Shown in pieces: positions 20,301 to 27,931 of a stretch of 64,000 nt of DNA. Position numbers and translations under genes: made by a program. The notes below the pieces were generated by a model that saw only the letters and a program-made list of their open reading frames with translations, was not told the origin of the DNA and did no database searches. The stretch is from assembly GCF_017303155.1 (NCBI RefSeq), contig NZ_JAEKJR010000002.1, positions 1,116,001-1,180,000 on the forward strand, written 5' to 3'. The DNA comes from Microbulbifer salipaludis (lineage in GTDB: Bacteria; Pseudomonadota; Gammaproteobacteria; Pseudomonadales; Cellvibrionaceae). How positions within the stretch are numbered: the stretch's first letter is position 1; every line of letters begins with the position of its first letter.

Positions 20301-21294
20301 TGGTGGCTATTTTCTGTAATGTGCAAGCCGCTGCAATGAGTTTGATTCCTTCGCGCGCTTTATCTATTGATATCGGGTTGACGGAAGCTGTGTTTTCTTT
20401 GCGCTCTTCAAGGCGTCTTTCAATACTACCTTCGACCAGTTCTAAGCGTGAGCCTATTCGCTTATTTTTGATCCAAAAGTCTATAACTTCTAATAAATCC
20501 TGTGGGCGCGTTGTATATGCCCAAGCATCCTGCCTGTCTATTTCTCGTAGAAAGTCGGAGGGGTCAGATATTCCTTTTTTTTGTATAAAATTTTCTACTT
20601 GTTCAGAGGATAGGTTTTTAATGGAATAAATTTTAAATCCGCTTTTTGAATTTTTTGTTTCCTCTGATATCTTCGTTTCTTTTTCATGTGATCCCTCAGG
20701 GAATAAAAATTCTTCATCTTCGAATCCGTCGTCTTTCTCCTCATCGAGTTCTTGATATTCAAGCTGCTTATTGCATAGATCTAGATCGGTTTTTGGTCTC
20801 CATGCATCAACTCTACCTGTTATTACGATGTGCACCCTTTGGAGGGCCGGAGAAAGTTCATTGGCTATCTTTCTAATGGACTGTTCAAAATCCAGCGTAT
20901 GCTTGAGTCTTGCTTCGTCTATTGAATCAAGAAGTAGCCAGCCTTCCTCATTGGATTGTAACCAACCCTTAAACTCTTCATAGCTGCCCTCTTCGAATGC
21001 CCCTTCCAGGCCATCAGGTATGTGTTCGAGTCGTAAAAAAAACGCAGCTTTTCCTTCTGATCTCAATTTGATAGCTGTTTGGCGTATCTCTTCAGTTTTC
21101 CCCGCTCCAGCCTCAGCTAGTAAAACAATACGATGCTGCCTTAGTAAGGCATCCCAGGCATAGTCCTTACCCAATCTAAGGCCTAAAGCTTCGGCTATTT
21201 CTAGATCATCGCTGTCCGCTTCAAGAGTGTAACCTCTGGGTAACTCAAAAAATGTACGGTTGAGTTCGATGAATTCGTCAGTTCTTGCTTTCAT
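17374..21294 (-). CDS. Large STAND/NACHT-like NTPase, probable antiphage defence protein
   Basis: This 1306-residue protein has an N-terminal P-loop NTPase. Walker A is AEAGAGKT at residues 60-67. Walker B is LLLDSIDEA at 120-128 and fits the D-[GAS]-hydrophobic-D-E signature of NACHT/STAND enzymes. A sensor-like VITGR is at 157-161. At 376-391 RFHHRSVREYLTAEWI resembles the conserved F-H-x-x-x-x-E-Y-L-A-A helix that closes bacterial NACHT modules. Acidic, low-complexity sequence occupies about 180-215. The remaining 900 residues are predicted helical-repeat sequence, with a highly charged Lys/Arg/Glu stretch near 820-880. No recognisable nuclease, TIR or transmembrane effector is visible. 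STAND NTPases of this kind sense phage proteins in known defence systems; that role here is inferred. The gene is much more AT-rich than the backbone. Confidence 0.7.
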   Translation of the reverse strand: MKARTDEFIELNRTFFELPRGYTLEADSDDLEIAEALGLRLGKDYAWDALLRQHRIVLLAEAGAGKTEEIRQTAIKLRSEGKAAFFLRLEHIPDGLEGAFEEGSYEEFKGWLQSNEEGWLLLDSIDEARLKHTLDFEQSIRKIANELSPALQRVHIVITGRVDAWRPKTDLDLCNKQLEYQELDEEKDDGFEDEEFLFPEGSHEKETKISEETKNSKSGFKIYSIKNLSSEQVENFIQKKGISDPSDFLREIDRQDAWAYTTRPQDLLEVIDFWIKNKRIGSRLELVEGSIERRLEERKENTASVNPISIDKAREGIKLIAAACTLQKIATIIVPDGTERAIGIDVRSILPDWSNEDCKTLLSRPIFDDAIYGTVRFHHRSVREYLTAEWIIDALQKGTPRKAVEDLFIKKQYGIKVLIPSMRPVLSWLVIFDERIRNKAFDIEPEFTFEGGDPSKLPIETRKKILRDVCKKLSSGRSRQSVTEFSAVQRFANPDMVDEIKSLITKFKNSSNVTSFLVRMIWQGHIQKALPEAKAFALDSTCDKYTRIAAIKAIDEIGSTHDFQDVMDSVLSDNSGIDRQILTEVVDCLKSSKESIDWLFHAIEKTEARKKYNVDALTFSLTQFTERLEPDLALIFIKKSNELLDRPPIIERKFCEISKKFGWLLNPSARAAERLLTLRHPNALDPECLSIIAKIPPFKDRDYFDDRSLTVGISTLSTNWRELNFAIFWKDVELTRKNQYQEKGEKLTYFWQAYSLRNFWNFEKDDFEHAKSEIIEKHLLDDKLVALSLSFQIYKENDRPRKWREQLKKLTKDNNELSARLTDLLRPPAQSAEQKKWKSEEAKWKRKEKVRNANRRRNQEKWLEWLNSNFEKLKDKELLRKIAAKDEVLNAQNYLLARMRKLRRDSTHWTQGNWRDLIPEFGDKIAESFRDGLIYSWRLYRPSLPSENEKNGGTPISTIIGLSGLEIESGEVSGWADKLSSEEVSLACRYAFQELNGYPNWFPILHKKFPKIVADRVLEEIQWELDTAQDGQEAHYIIDKTSWNAQTLWDDLVPELLKKLETEPKSLKHLNQLLKIVQCSATVSDQEIIQVAKDKCETSKDKHHAALWLAVWIGVEPDTAIQRLSKRLEEASDDSEATEFAMHVIVNLIGGSGRDSNSRKNYNSPKYLKDLYALMHKYIRVEDDIDRMGKGVYTPQLRDNAQEARNSLLSALKEIPGKDTYLALVQLSKTRPKESISAWIMQSARARAEKDADLKAMTRKEFNSIKDLFHNPPADWSRFIELKPNFFGLGLNLNEAWISIKRKFKS

Positions 21295-21516
21295 ATATTT
21301 TTTGGCTTTTACGTGAGCGAATTAAAATCCAAACTTATTAATTTATATCTAGGAAGGACTACGCTTGGGAATGTTGAATTATACAGCGATCTTAGATTGG
21401 GAATGAAATGGCTAAGAACCTCCATAAATCTTTTTGTGTTCAAAAAATGTACTGCGCCTCCCAGCATGTATTTCTGAAATCCTTCCGGGTGGGGAGTCCT
21501 TCCACTAGGCGTACAG

Positions 21517-22905
21517 TTATTGACAGTACTCCAAGGGAGGGGCATTCGCCCCTCCTATTGCTCTCGCTTCCGCTCTACAACTTTCGAATTCAGTAACCGG
21601 TCGAACCGTCCACTCGTGAAAGCGAGTGATGACCCGGGATTTGGCCTGGAATAGCAGCCCGATCAATTTTTGAGCTTCTTGGCCGTATTTGTTCAGCCCC
21701 GCTTTGACGACATGTAACGCCCGCAGCGGCAGGTCGGCCCGATCTGGAGTTGGGCCTCCGGATAGCTCGGTGAAGGTTTCCCAGTCTCCTTTGTCCGCAG
21801 CCTCGATGAGACCTTTCAGTAACTCGCTATCTATAGAATCCAGAGCGGCTTCTGCATGTTCACTGTGGGCAAGCCTGCGGGACTCCCGCCAGGCGGTAAC
21901 ACTGGGGCCGCCGATCTGCTGGAATTGACGGATCTTCCAGGTAGACGCCCAAGCACGGATGCGGATCGCACTCTCAATCGCGTCATGTCCATATAGGTCT
22001 TCGCCGACGTGCTCTCCGTCGATATTCTTGGCTATGTATTTAGCGATATAGCCTGCAGCAGTACCTTTGTTCGGGTCTATGTATTTGACGGTGAACCGCC
22101 TTTTCTGGGCTCCCGGTTCGTTGCCGTCTATCTCCAGCGCATAGTGGCGGAAGATGCTTAGTGCCTCCTTGACCTGCTCGGGTGCAATGAACAAGAGCAT
22201 GTGCCAGTGCGGGCAACCGTCGTGATGCGGTTCCACCACGCGGAAACCATAGGGCTGAATCTGGCTTCGCTTCAGTTTCGCCCGGATCTTGGCCCACTGT
22301 TGGTTGAAGTACGCCTGGACTTCGGCAGGAGTAGAGCCGTTGTACCGTGGATTGGGCTTACAGTTGGCCGACAGATGACTGTGGTACTTGGAAGGGGCGG
22401 TAAGAGTTAGGAATACCCCTTGCTCGCCACGCTTACGGGAGATCGCTTCAAACCCAGCCATTCGGGTCATGAGTTTGCTTCGCCGGTTGGCCAAGTTCGC
22501 TACACTTCGCTTCGCCACATCGAGCAAGTTGAAGACTTCGCCTAGCTCGTTGACCGCTTCCAAAGCGGCAAGCACCGCTTCATTTCGCTTCCATTGAGCG
22601 AGTTTTCGGTTCACCCCGTGGTTGCTGGCATAGATACCTGATCGCTTATTGACCAAGCCAAGATTGATATGGACCTCTTCCAGATACAAATCTTGAAGGG
22701 TGCGAATACCACGCCGCCATCAATCTGGACAGAAGACGCGGGCGAGCGCCGGCATTATCTCTTCTTGGCTTGCCTGAAGTGGATCGGGGTGGGGAAAAGT
22801 CAGCTGGCAGTTTTCGACCGCTTTAATGGTCTTCTTCAAGCCGTTGTGATACCGACCAGCTTTGTACTCAAGGAAGAAGGCTGCTTTCAGTGTGCCACTA
22901 CACTA
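21517..22905 (-). pseudogene. Broken P2 gpA-like replication endonuclease (HUH)
   Basis: The open part (21517-22689 from a TTG, 390 codons) carries the rolling-circle HUH motif in PHHDGCPHWHMLLF and the catalytic tyrosine motif YIAKYIAKNI. These are typical of phage P2 gene A / GPA-family Rep proteins. The reading frame continues upstream with family-like sequence for another 70 codons (AAFFLEYKAGRYHNG..., ending in ARVFCPD). It is cut by a TGA at 22720-22722 exactly where the family has a WWRR motif, so TGG has become TGA. A second stop, TAG, lies at 22903-22905, beyond which I see no homology. Intact relatives are roughly twice as long. It is therefore a truncated, nonsense-mutated relic; a residual shorter product from the TTG is possible but unlikely to replicate anything. 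Confidence 0.75.
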
Positions 22906-22964
22906 GGCAGTATCCACTGTTGAGACTAGAGCCAGGCTAATCCTCTATTAGGTGCGCGATTAGA

Positions 22965-22989
22965 GAGGCCGAGACTGTATCTCGGCCTC
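22965..22989 (-). terminator. Hairpin downstream of the lipase-like gene
   Basis: GAGGCCGAGA and TCTCGGCCTC form a perfect 10-bp stem with a 5-base loop, 37 bases beyond the lipase-like stop codon. It lacks a good T-run on the minus strand. Confidence 0.45.
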
Positions 22990-23025
22990 ATAAGTTGGCT
23001 CTACCTACGTTATTGATTGATCAGT

Positions 23026-24504
23026 TTAGAGCGCTGGCTCGAGGCAGTTTCTGGATCCTTCCAAGCAGGTACCATCCGAGTCATAGTTCGATACGAATAC
23101 GCTGCAAGTCATGGAATCATTATTGCCGTATGCATCTGTCACTGTCAGGCGAAAGGTGTGGTTCATTGACGTATTGTCTGGAGTGAAGACGGTAGTCGTG
23201 AAGGGGCCTTTGCCCGTACGGGTCGTCCCATTGGAAAGATACCAGGAATAAGTAAGGTTGGTGCCGTTTCTGCTCGCAGATCCATCGTCAGAGAAAGTAA
23301 CACTCGCATACTGGCCCTCTGCCGTCGAGGGCGTCACCTTACATTCGGCGATAGGCTCCATTGTTCGCTCCCGCAATGGAGTAAATTCTTCATGTTTATT
23401 AACTAGTTCATTATACCTTTGCACATCATTAGTATTTGCCATCCCGTTATGACTATAGGTTAGCCAGCTCTGTTTGTACCAAGATCCCTTGGTATCACTT
23501 AAATTCTGTGAGTTTACTTCTGCAAAGGCTCGAACCTTATGGCTCAAGAACTCAAAAAAGCTACCGATAAAGGGGTCGCCAGATAGGAGGTTATGAATAT
23601 ATAACAGTTCACGTTTTTCCGGCGTTTCAAAGGATGTATTTTCTAGGTCTGATAACCATGCCCAATAAGAAACATCTGTAAACCTTGGATTGTATACTTT
23701 GCTCGGGTAAGTGTTGAGCTGTGTGCCCAATTCATTATGTTGGTTATCTGGATTGGCAACTGGATCATACAGATGCACCATCACAGGAATTTCAGGAGAT
23801 TCCTCCTTGAATTTCGCTGCAAGATGAGTAACGAGTGCCCCCCCCCTACTGTGGCCTGCTAGATAAATAAACTTCAAGTTTTCCGTGTAGAACTTTTTCT
23901 TCAGCCACTGATAGTGAGCTTGAATTATTTCTCGTTGATTTGGGAGGGTGAAGTCATAATTAAATCTGGCGTCGACAGCGATTGCTATAAAGGTGCTCTC
24001 CATATCGAAGTCGCCATTAGTTGCAACCAGTTTTGGAACTGATCCAGGCATTATTGGCATATGGCCGTTGGCCAGTGTGGTGTCGTTATGATCAAACCAC
24101 CAATTCCAGTCATCACACATGCCAATATTGGATGCTTGGATGTCATTACTACTGAAGTACTGTCCCATAGAAAAATACATCAATGTATCAACGTTGCTGC
24201 GGGGAGGCTCATTGTAAGTGGCGATAATTGTGCGACGCTGTTTGTCCTTGGCGACATTATTATTTTCCCACTCATAAAAGTCGCTTTGAATCTTGTTGTT
24301 ACACGGAAAGAGAAGATCATTTCTGCAGTAGCTGACGCGCTGGGCGTAGGCGGTAGTGGGAAAGCCTGAGGTTAAACTAGTGATCCCGCAGCGATCGTAA
24401 GGTGAGACAGGAGGGGGAGGGTCAATTCCGGGGGGTAAGCCCTCATATGCAGACACTGTTACAGATATGAAGGATAGGCAAAGAAAGGTAATTATTCTGT
24501 TCAT
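23026..24504 (-). CDS. Secreted lipase-like alpha/beta hydrolase with PKD-like domain
   Basis: The 492-residue protein starts with a signal peptide (MNRIITFLCLSFISVTVSA, cleavage after about residue 19) and a proline-rich segment. The middle is a lipase-like hydrolase: IYLAGHSRGGALVTHLAAKF gives the GxSxG nucleophile elbow with Ser219, and VHLYDPVANPD supplies a plausible catalytic Asp. Residues 385-475 form a PKD/Ig-like fold (VTFSDDGSASRNGTNLTYSWYLSNG, then HTFRLTVTDAYGNNDS). The tail is cysteine-containing. It is probably exported and acts on an extracellular ester; the substrate is unknown. Its composition matches the island, so it may be phage or island cargo. It stands alone with a hairpin behind it. 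Confidence 0.7.
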   Translation of the reverse strand: MNRIITFLCLSFISVTVSAYEGLPPGIDPPPPVSPYDRCGITSLTSGFPTTAYAQRVSYCRNDLLFPCNNKIQSDFYEWENNNVAKDKQRRTIIATYNEPPRSNVDTLMYFSMGQYFSSNDIQASNIGMCDDWNWWFDHNDTTLANGHMPIMPGSVPKLVATNGDFDMESTFIAIAVDARFNYDFTLPNQREIIQAHYQWLKKKFYTENLKFIYLAGHSRGGALVTHLAAKFKEESPEIPVMVHLYDPVANPDNQHNELGTQLNTYPSKVYNPRFTDVSYWAWLSDLENTSFETPEKRELLYIHNLLSGDPFIGSFFEFLSHKVRAFAEVNSQNLSDTKGSWYKQSWLTYSHNGMANTNDVQRYNELVNKHEEFTPLRERTMEPIAECKVTPSTAEGQYASVTFSDDGSASRNGTNLTYSWYLSNGTTRTGKGPFTTTVFTPDNTSMNHTFRLTVTDAYGNNDSMTCSVFVSNYDSDGTCLEGSRNCLEPAL

Positions 24505-24577
24505 GAATCTATTTCTCTAAAGGATGCGGTTATTTAAGCTTGTACCTCACACTTAGCTTTAATACTTCTATGTTGAC

Positions 24578-24593
24578 TGTCGGCAAGCCGACA
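24578..24593. promoter_or_regulatory. Perfect 16-base palindrome upstream of the lipase-like gene
   Basis: TGTCGGCAAGCCGACA is a perfect inverted repeat 74 bases before the lipase-like start codon. It could be an operator for that gene; no cognate regulator is encoded nearby. Confidence 0.3.
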
Positions 24594-25580
24594 ATTTCAG
24601 TGCTCGACGACGCAACAGGGTGGAATTATATTTTAATATTTTCTAATTTACTGTGAGAAATTTCTACATAATTGTCATTGGTAAGGGCTTTTTCTCAGTT
24701 TTAAGCTTTTGCTTGGCGCTTGGTGACAACGGGAGCGTGACTGATGCGAGCAGCCTTGATCTTTCTCTCACTTTTGCCTGGAGGTGGTAAGGCACATGCT
24801 TTTGAGTGGAGCGCTGGGGAGTACGTAGAGAAGTTGTAGTGGCACGCTTAATTATTACATCGGTGACCTGAAAGGGGCCTTTAACGGTCTTCTTTATACA
24901 CAGGCTATAGAGAATGGGGGGCGAGCCTCCTCAGTGTCTCCTCTCTAGTGAGGATAATAATCTGGTGAGGATAATAATTTCACGACCATGCTCAAGGATG
25001 TTATTGCACAAATGCGCATCAATAATCGGCATATCAAGGCTAAAGATGTGTCGAATACCGCAGCAATAGCGCTAATCACCGCGATGGCCGATCTCTACCC
25101 CTACCTTCTTGTCCAACGTCTGGATAGCCATTTGGGCGGTGAGAATAGTTCAAGGGCTGAATAAGAGTCCCTGGCTATAGGTGGGTATGGGGACTCGATG
25201 TTCTTTCAGGCTTGAATGGTACAAATAAGTAAGCGATCAGTTTTCCACACCTTCGACGCGAGCATTGCTTTCTGGTAACCCTAAAGCCCGGACGTTCCAC
25301 GGTAGTAATGCCTGCATGGCGGTGAGAATTGTCGAATTGCCGTCTGAATAGTCTTTTCATATCGCGGTCCAGTGTGATTTTCAGGTTCCGGATACTTGCT
25401 TTGAGAGTCATCTCGGCTGTGGAATCGGACATGTTAAGGCGATAGGGGTGCACAATATGTGTACAGTTTAAATTGGGGGCCCATATCCTTAGTAATTCGC
25501 TATTGACCTGAAAGTGGTACATGCGTAACACTTTGTTTGTGAGGTAGCTCAATAAATATAAAAGTCATACGGACTCTCTT
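24594..25580. other. Gene-poor island segment
   Basis: Nearly 1 kb has no convincing gene. A 58-codon frame at 24988-25164 on the plus strand (MLKDVIAQMRINNRH...) has a helical, phage-regulator-like look, but no ribosome site at a normal distance. A 125-codon frame at 25175-25552 on the minus strand is Arg/His-rich and unlike any family I know. Neither is supported enough to call. The segment looks like degraded mobile DNA. Confidence 0.5.
24948..24978 (+). repeat. Tandem repeat, two copies of GTGAGGATAATAAT
   Basis: The 14-base unit begins at 24948 and at 24965, a 17-base period, just before the small unsupported frame at 24988. Confidence 0.7.
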
Positions 25581-25832
25581 ATGAAAGCAAAATTTTTTAT
25601 TCTCCTTTCAATCCTGGTTCTTAGCGGCCCAGCTTTTTCGCACAGTGGTAATACCGACTCCAACGGCGGCCATAACTGCAGCGAAAAATCAAAAAAGAAA
25701 GGCTTGTGCTCTGGCTATCACTATCATAGAAATTCAGTTACCAGCGCTGAGTTTGAAACCCCAAAGCCTCATCATTCAAAGACTGATACGAAGCTAAAGC
25801 AGTCAGCCAGTTCACCTATTACAGCGTCATAA
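25581..25832 (+). CDS. Small secreted YHYH-motif protein
   Basis: The 83-residue protein has a clear signal peptide (MKAKFFILLSILVLSGPAFS, cleaved near residue 20). The mature part opens with HSGNTDSNGGHNCS and continues to GLCSGYHYHR, the pattern of small 'YHYH domain' exported proteins: histidine-rich, one cysteine pair, about 40 residues. The tail is low-complexity and Ser/Thr/Lys-rich. The function of the family is not established; metal binding by the histidines is a guess. It stands alone in the AT-rich island with no operon partner. Confidence 0.7.
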   Translation: MKAKFFILLSILVLSGPAFSHSGNTDSNGGHNCSEKSKKKGLCSGYHYHRNSVTSAEFETPKPHHSKTDTKLKQSASSPITAS

Positions 25833-26174
25833 GTACGCTAGGTGCATTTCGTAGTTGGGACGTTGCACTGCGGCTCCAAGAGGGTCGCGGGTTCTTAAGC
25901 AAGTAATGGAAAATGTGGTGGGCGGGGTAATATGCATCATATTACAGCGTCACCACAGATTTCATGTTGCGATGTTCATTTCGCATTCTAGAAACCCCCG
26001 ATTATTGATTAAATTATTGTGACTAGGCTAGCAAGGGCTTCAAGTCAAATAGGATGCTCTGTCCAACAGTGGGCTCGCGGATTCGCTCTTCAATAGCTCC
26101 CGTAGGTTCGCCTTCGTATTTTTATTTTTGGTCCCTAAGAGGAATAATTGGGGGCAGAGTAAACAATCGTTTTC
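25833..26174. other. Non-coding degraded segment before the second rep trace
   Basis: No supportable gene is seen. It appears to be decayed island DNA running into the rep trace at 26175. Confidence 0.5.
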
Positions 26175-26252
26175 AGAAGCTTGCCATGGATCGAGTCCAG
26201 AGCGTCTTCTGCATACTCACTATGGACGAGCCAGTGAGACCCCCGCCACGCC
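26175..26252 (-). pseudogene. Short remnant of a second P2-gpA-like rep gene
   Basis: The minus strand reads AWRGSHWLVHSEYAEDALDS followed by IHGKLL. This aligns with AWRESRRLAHSEHAEAALDS IDSELL in the larger rep relic at 21.9 kb. The nucleotide match (for example around CCAGAGCG-CTTCTGCAT) extends over about 70 bases in the same orientation. Flanking sequence on both sides is unrelated, so only this piece of a second rep gene survives. Confidence 0.65.
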
Positions 26253-26265
26253 CATTTGAGGAAGC

Positions 26266-26757
26266 TTATTTTTTCTTGGGCGAAATCCGCATAGTGATAT
26301 CCGCATGGAAGACCTCCTCTCCATCGGTATCAAACACTCTCACGGGCATCACCACATCCTGAGCAGAATCCCAATGAAAGTCGTCCACCTTGCACACGGC
26401 GCGCAAATCGGTCTTGGCCATCTTCAGGTATTGCACAGTCATACCGACTGGAATCCAGCGGAAGTTGCCGTTCAGGGATATGTCCAGGCACACGCCTCCC
26501 GCAAGCTCTGCTGCGTTACACATGGCGATGGCGTGTACGGTTTTAATGTGGTTTTGCACTGCGCGGCGCTTTTTCAGTTTTACCTCAACCAGGCCCGGCT
26601 TTATCTGGGTGAAGCGGGGTTTGATCGAGCTGAAGTAGGGGGCGTTGAAGCAGACGATCTTGCTCACCAGCCAGCGGCCAAAGCTATTGCCCCCCAAGCT
26701 TTTCCAGAGTTTCAGGATGGGGCTTTTGGAGGGTAGGTAAGAGGGTGCGTAAGTCAT
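26266..26757 (-). CDS. DUF4442 hotdog-fold protein (putative thioesterase)
   Basis: The 163-residue protein from the ATG at 26757 (MTYAPSYLPSKSP) matches DUF4442 hotdog proteins. It has the segment FNAPYFSSIKPRFTQIKPGLVEVKLKKRR, the helix AIAMCNAAELAGGVCLD and the strands FRWIPVGMTVQYLKMAKTDLRA. Hotdog enzymes usually hydrolyse acyl-CoA thioesters; DUF4442 members lack a characterised substrate. An upstream GTG at 26793 is possible but adds no family sequence. The composition returns towards the backbone here, so this is probably the first chromosomal gene right of the island. A fragment of a homologous gene lies at 29.5 kb. Confidence 0.8.
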   Translation of the reverse strand: MTYAPSYLPSKSPILKLWKSLGGNSFGRWLVSKIVCFNAPYFSSIKPRFTQIKPGLVEVKLKKRRAVQNHIKTVHAIAMCNAAELAGGVCLDISLNGNFRWIPVGMTVQYLKMAKTDLRAVCKVDDFHWDSAQDVVMPVRVFDTDGEEVFHADITMRISPKKK

Positions 26758-27013
26758 CTGCCTTCTCTGTTTGGCCGTATCAGTGGTATACACATTTTTG
26801 CACCTTTGCCATCGGTTGAATAAGTATCAAACTGCCCGAGAAGCTTGTCCATACCGCTTATTGGCGCTCAGCCAGTGCCATTACGGAAGCCCGTTTTGAT
26901 GGTATGTGGAGATATCCGGAGCAGCGGCTGGCCCGGGTGGCCGCAGGTCTTGACCTGTGAGCGGGTAACTGGGCATGGTGGTAGCCAAGGATCTTTGGTA
27001 GGGAGGAGCCAGG

Positions 27014-27916
27014 ATGAATACGCTGGTTAAGTTGCTGTTGTTTGGGTGGATGATGTCCGGGTTGCTGATGGTTGCGGCCACGGCCTCGGGGGAGTCTCAG
27101 GAATCTGGGTACAAGCCGGTTGCGCCAAACCCCAGTTACAACGATGTAACGGCGCTCACATTCCGGGAGTATGACCGCAAGGTTCCCTATGGCGAGCACC
27201 CGGACCAGTACGCTTTACTCTGGCTACCTGACGATCCCGAGCCCGCGGGCAAGCCCACCGTTGTATTAGTACACGGGGGTTGCTGGCTGAGTGCCTATGA
27301 CATTAACCATACCCGCGCGCTGGCAACCGCTCTAGCTCTGGAAGGTTATCCCGTATGGAGCCTGGAATATCGTCGGTCCGATGAAAACGCCAGTAGCTGG
27401 CCGCAAAGCCTGCACGACTTGCAGCGCGGCGTTCAGGCAATCCGCAAACTTCCGCTCGACGGCTTGAATCACGATGAGGTGGTGCTCTTGGGTCACTCCG
27501 CGGGTGGGCATCTGGCCCTGTTGTTGGCGGCTTCCTGGGGCGAGGTGTTTACCGGGCAGGCGCCCAGGGTATCTGCGCTGGGGCTGGCGGCCATTACCGA
27601 TATTGCGGATTATGCGGGTGGCACCAATGGCTGCCAAAAGGCGGCTGCACTGTTTATGGGGGCAGCGCCCAGTGAAGCACCTGCGGCCTATGCGGCCGCC
27701 AACCCTGCAACGCTTGGTATCAATGTCCCGGTGATCCTTTTACAGGGCGACGGTGACCAGATTGTCCCCCGCGCGCAGCTCGAAAGCCTGCGAGCGGATA
27801 ATGTCACCACCAGAATTGAGCCCGGGGCCGGCCACTTTGACTGGGTGCACCCCGGTACGCCGGCGTTCCAGACCCTGCTGGAAACCCTGAGCCAGCTGCA
27901 AAATTACGATGCATGA
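27014..27916 (+). CDS. Alpha/beta hydrolase, kynurenine formamidase-like
   Basis: This 300-residue hydrolase has an N-terminal hydrophobic segment (residues 5-24) that looks like a signal peptide or anchor. The oxyanion motif VHGGCW is at 86-91 and matches the HGGxW signature of arylformamidases. The nucleophile elbow GHSAGG is at 160-165 (Ser162), a plausible Asp lies in LQGDGDQIVP, and His in GAGHFDWVHP. Kynureninase begins 16 bases downstream, so the likely reaction is N-formylkynurenine to kynurenine and formate. That assignment rests on the motif plus the neighbour. An exported formamidase would be odd, so a different ester or amide substrate remains possible. AGGAGCCAGG precedes the ATG. 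Confidence 0.75.
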   Translation: MNTLVKLLLFGWMMSGLLMVAATASGESQESGYKPVAPNPSYNDVTALTFREYDRKVPYGEHPDQYALLWLPDDPEPAGKPTVVLVHGGCWLSAYDINHTRALATALALEGYPVWSLEYRRSDENASSWPQSLHDLQRGVQAIRKLPLDGLNHDEVVLLGHSAGGHLALLLAASWGEVFTGQAPRVSALGLAAITDIADYAGGTNGCQKAAALFMGAAPSEAPAAYAAANPATLGINVPVILLQGDGDQIVPRAQLESLRADNVTTRIEPGAGHFDWVHPGTPAFQTLLETLSQLQNYDA

Positions 27917-27931
27917 CCAAGTGGTAGATGA

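Larger units (their letters stand above)
17148..26265. mobile_element. AT-rich island behind tRNA-Pro, decayed P2-type prophage
   Basis: Base composition drops sharply after the tRNA-Pro terminator and recovers before about 26.3 kb. The island holds a STAND NTPase, a broken P2-gpA-like rep gene, a PKD lipase-like gene, a YHYH gene, and a second rep trace at 26.2 kb. Gene density is low. I saw no integrase, capsid, portal, tail or transposase gene and no flanking direct repeat of the tRNA end. The boundaries are therefore approximate and the prophage interpretation rests on the rep homologues and the site. Confidence 0.55.

Noticed and set aside
21309..21545. A 78-codon minus-strand frame between the NTPase and rep genes
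   Set aside because: It overlaps the rep end, has no homology that I recognise and no ribosome site.
25175..25552. A 125-codon minus-strand frame in the island
   Set aside because: Arg/His-rich composition, no recognised family, and located in decayed DNA; not enough to call a gene.
17148..27000. A direct repeat of the tRNA-Pro 3' end marking attR
   Set aside because: I looked for copies of the T-arm and acceptor sequence up to 27 kb and saw none.
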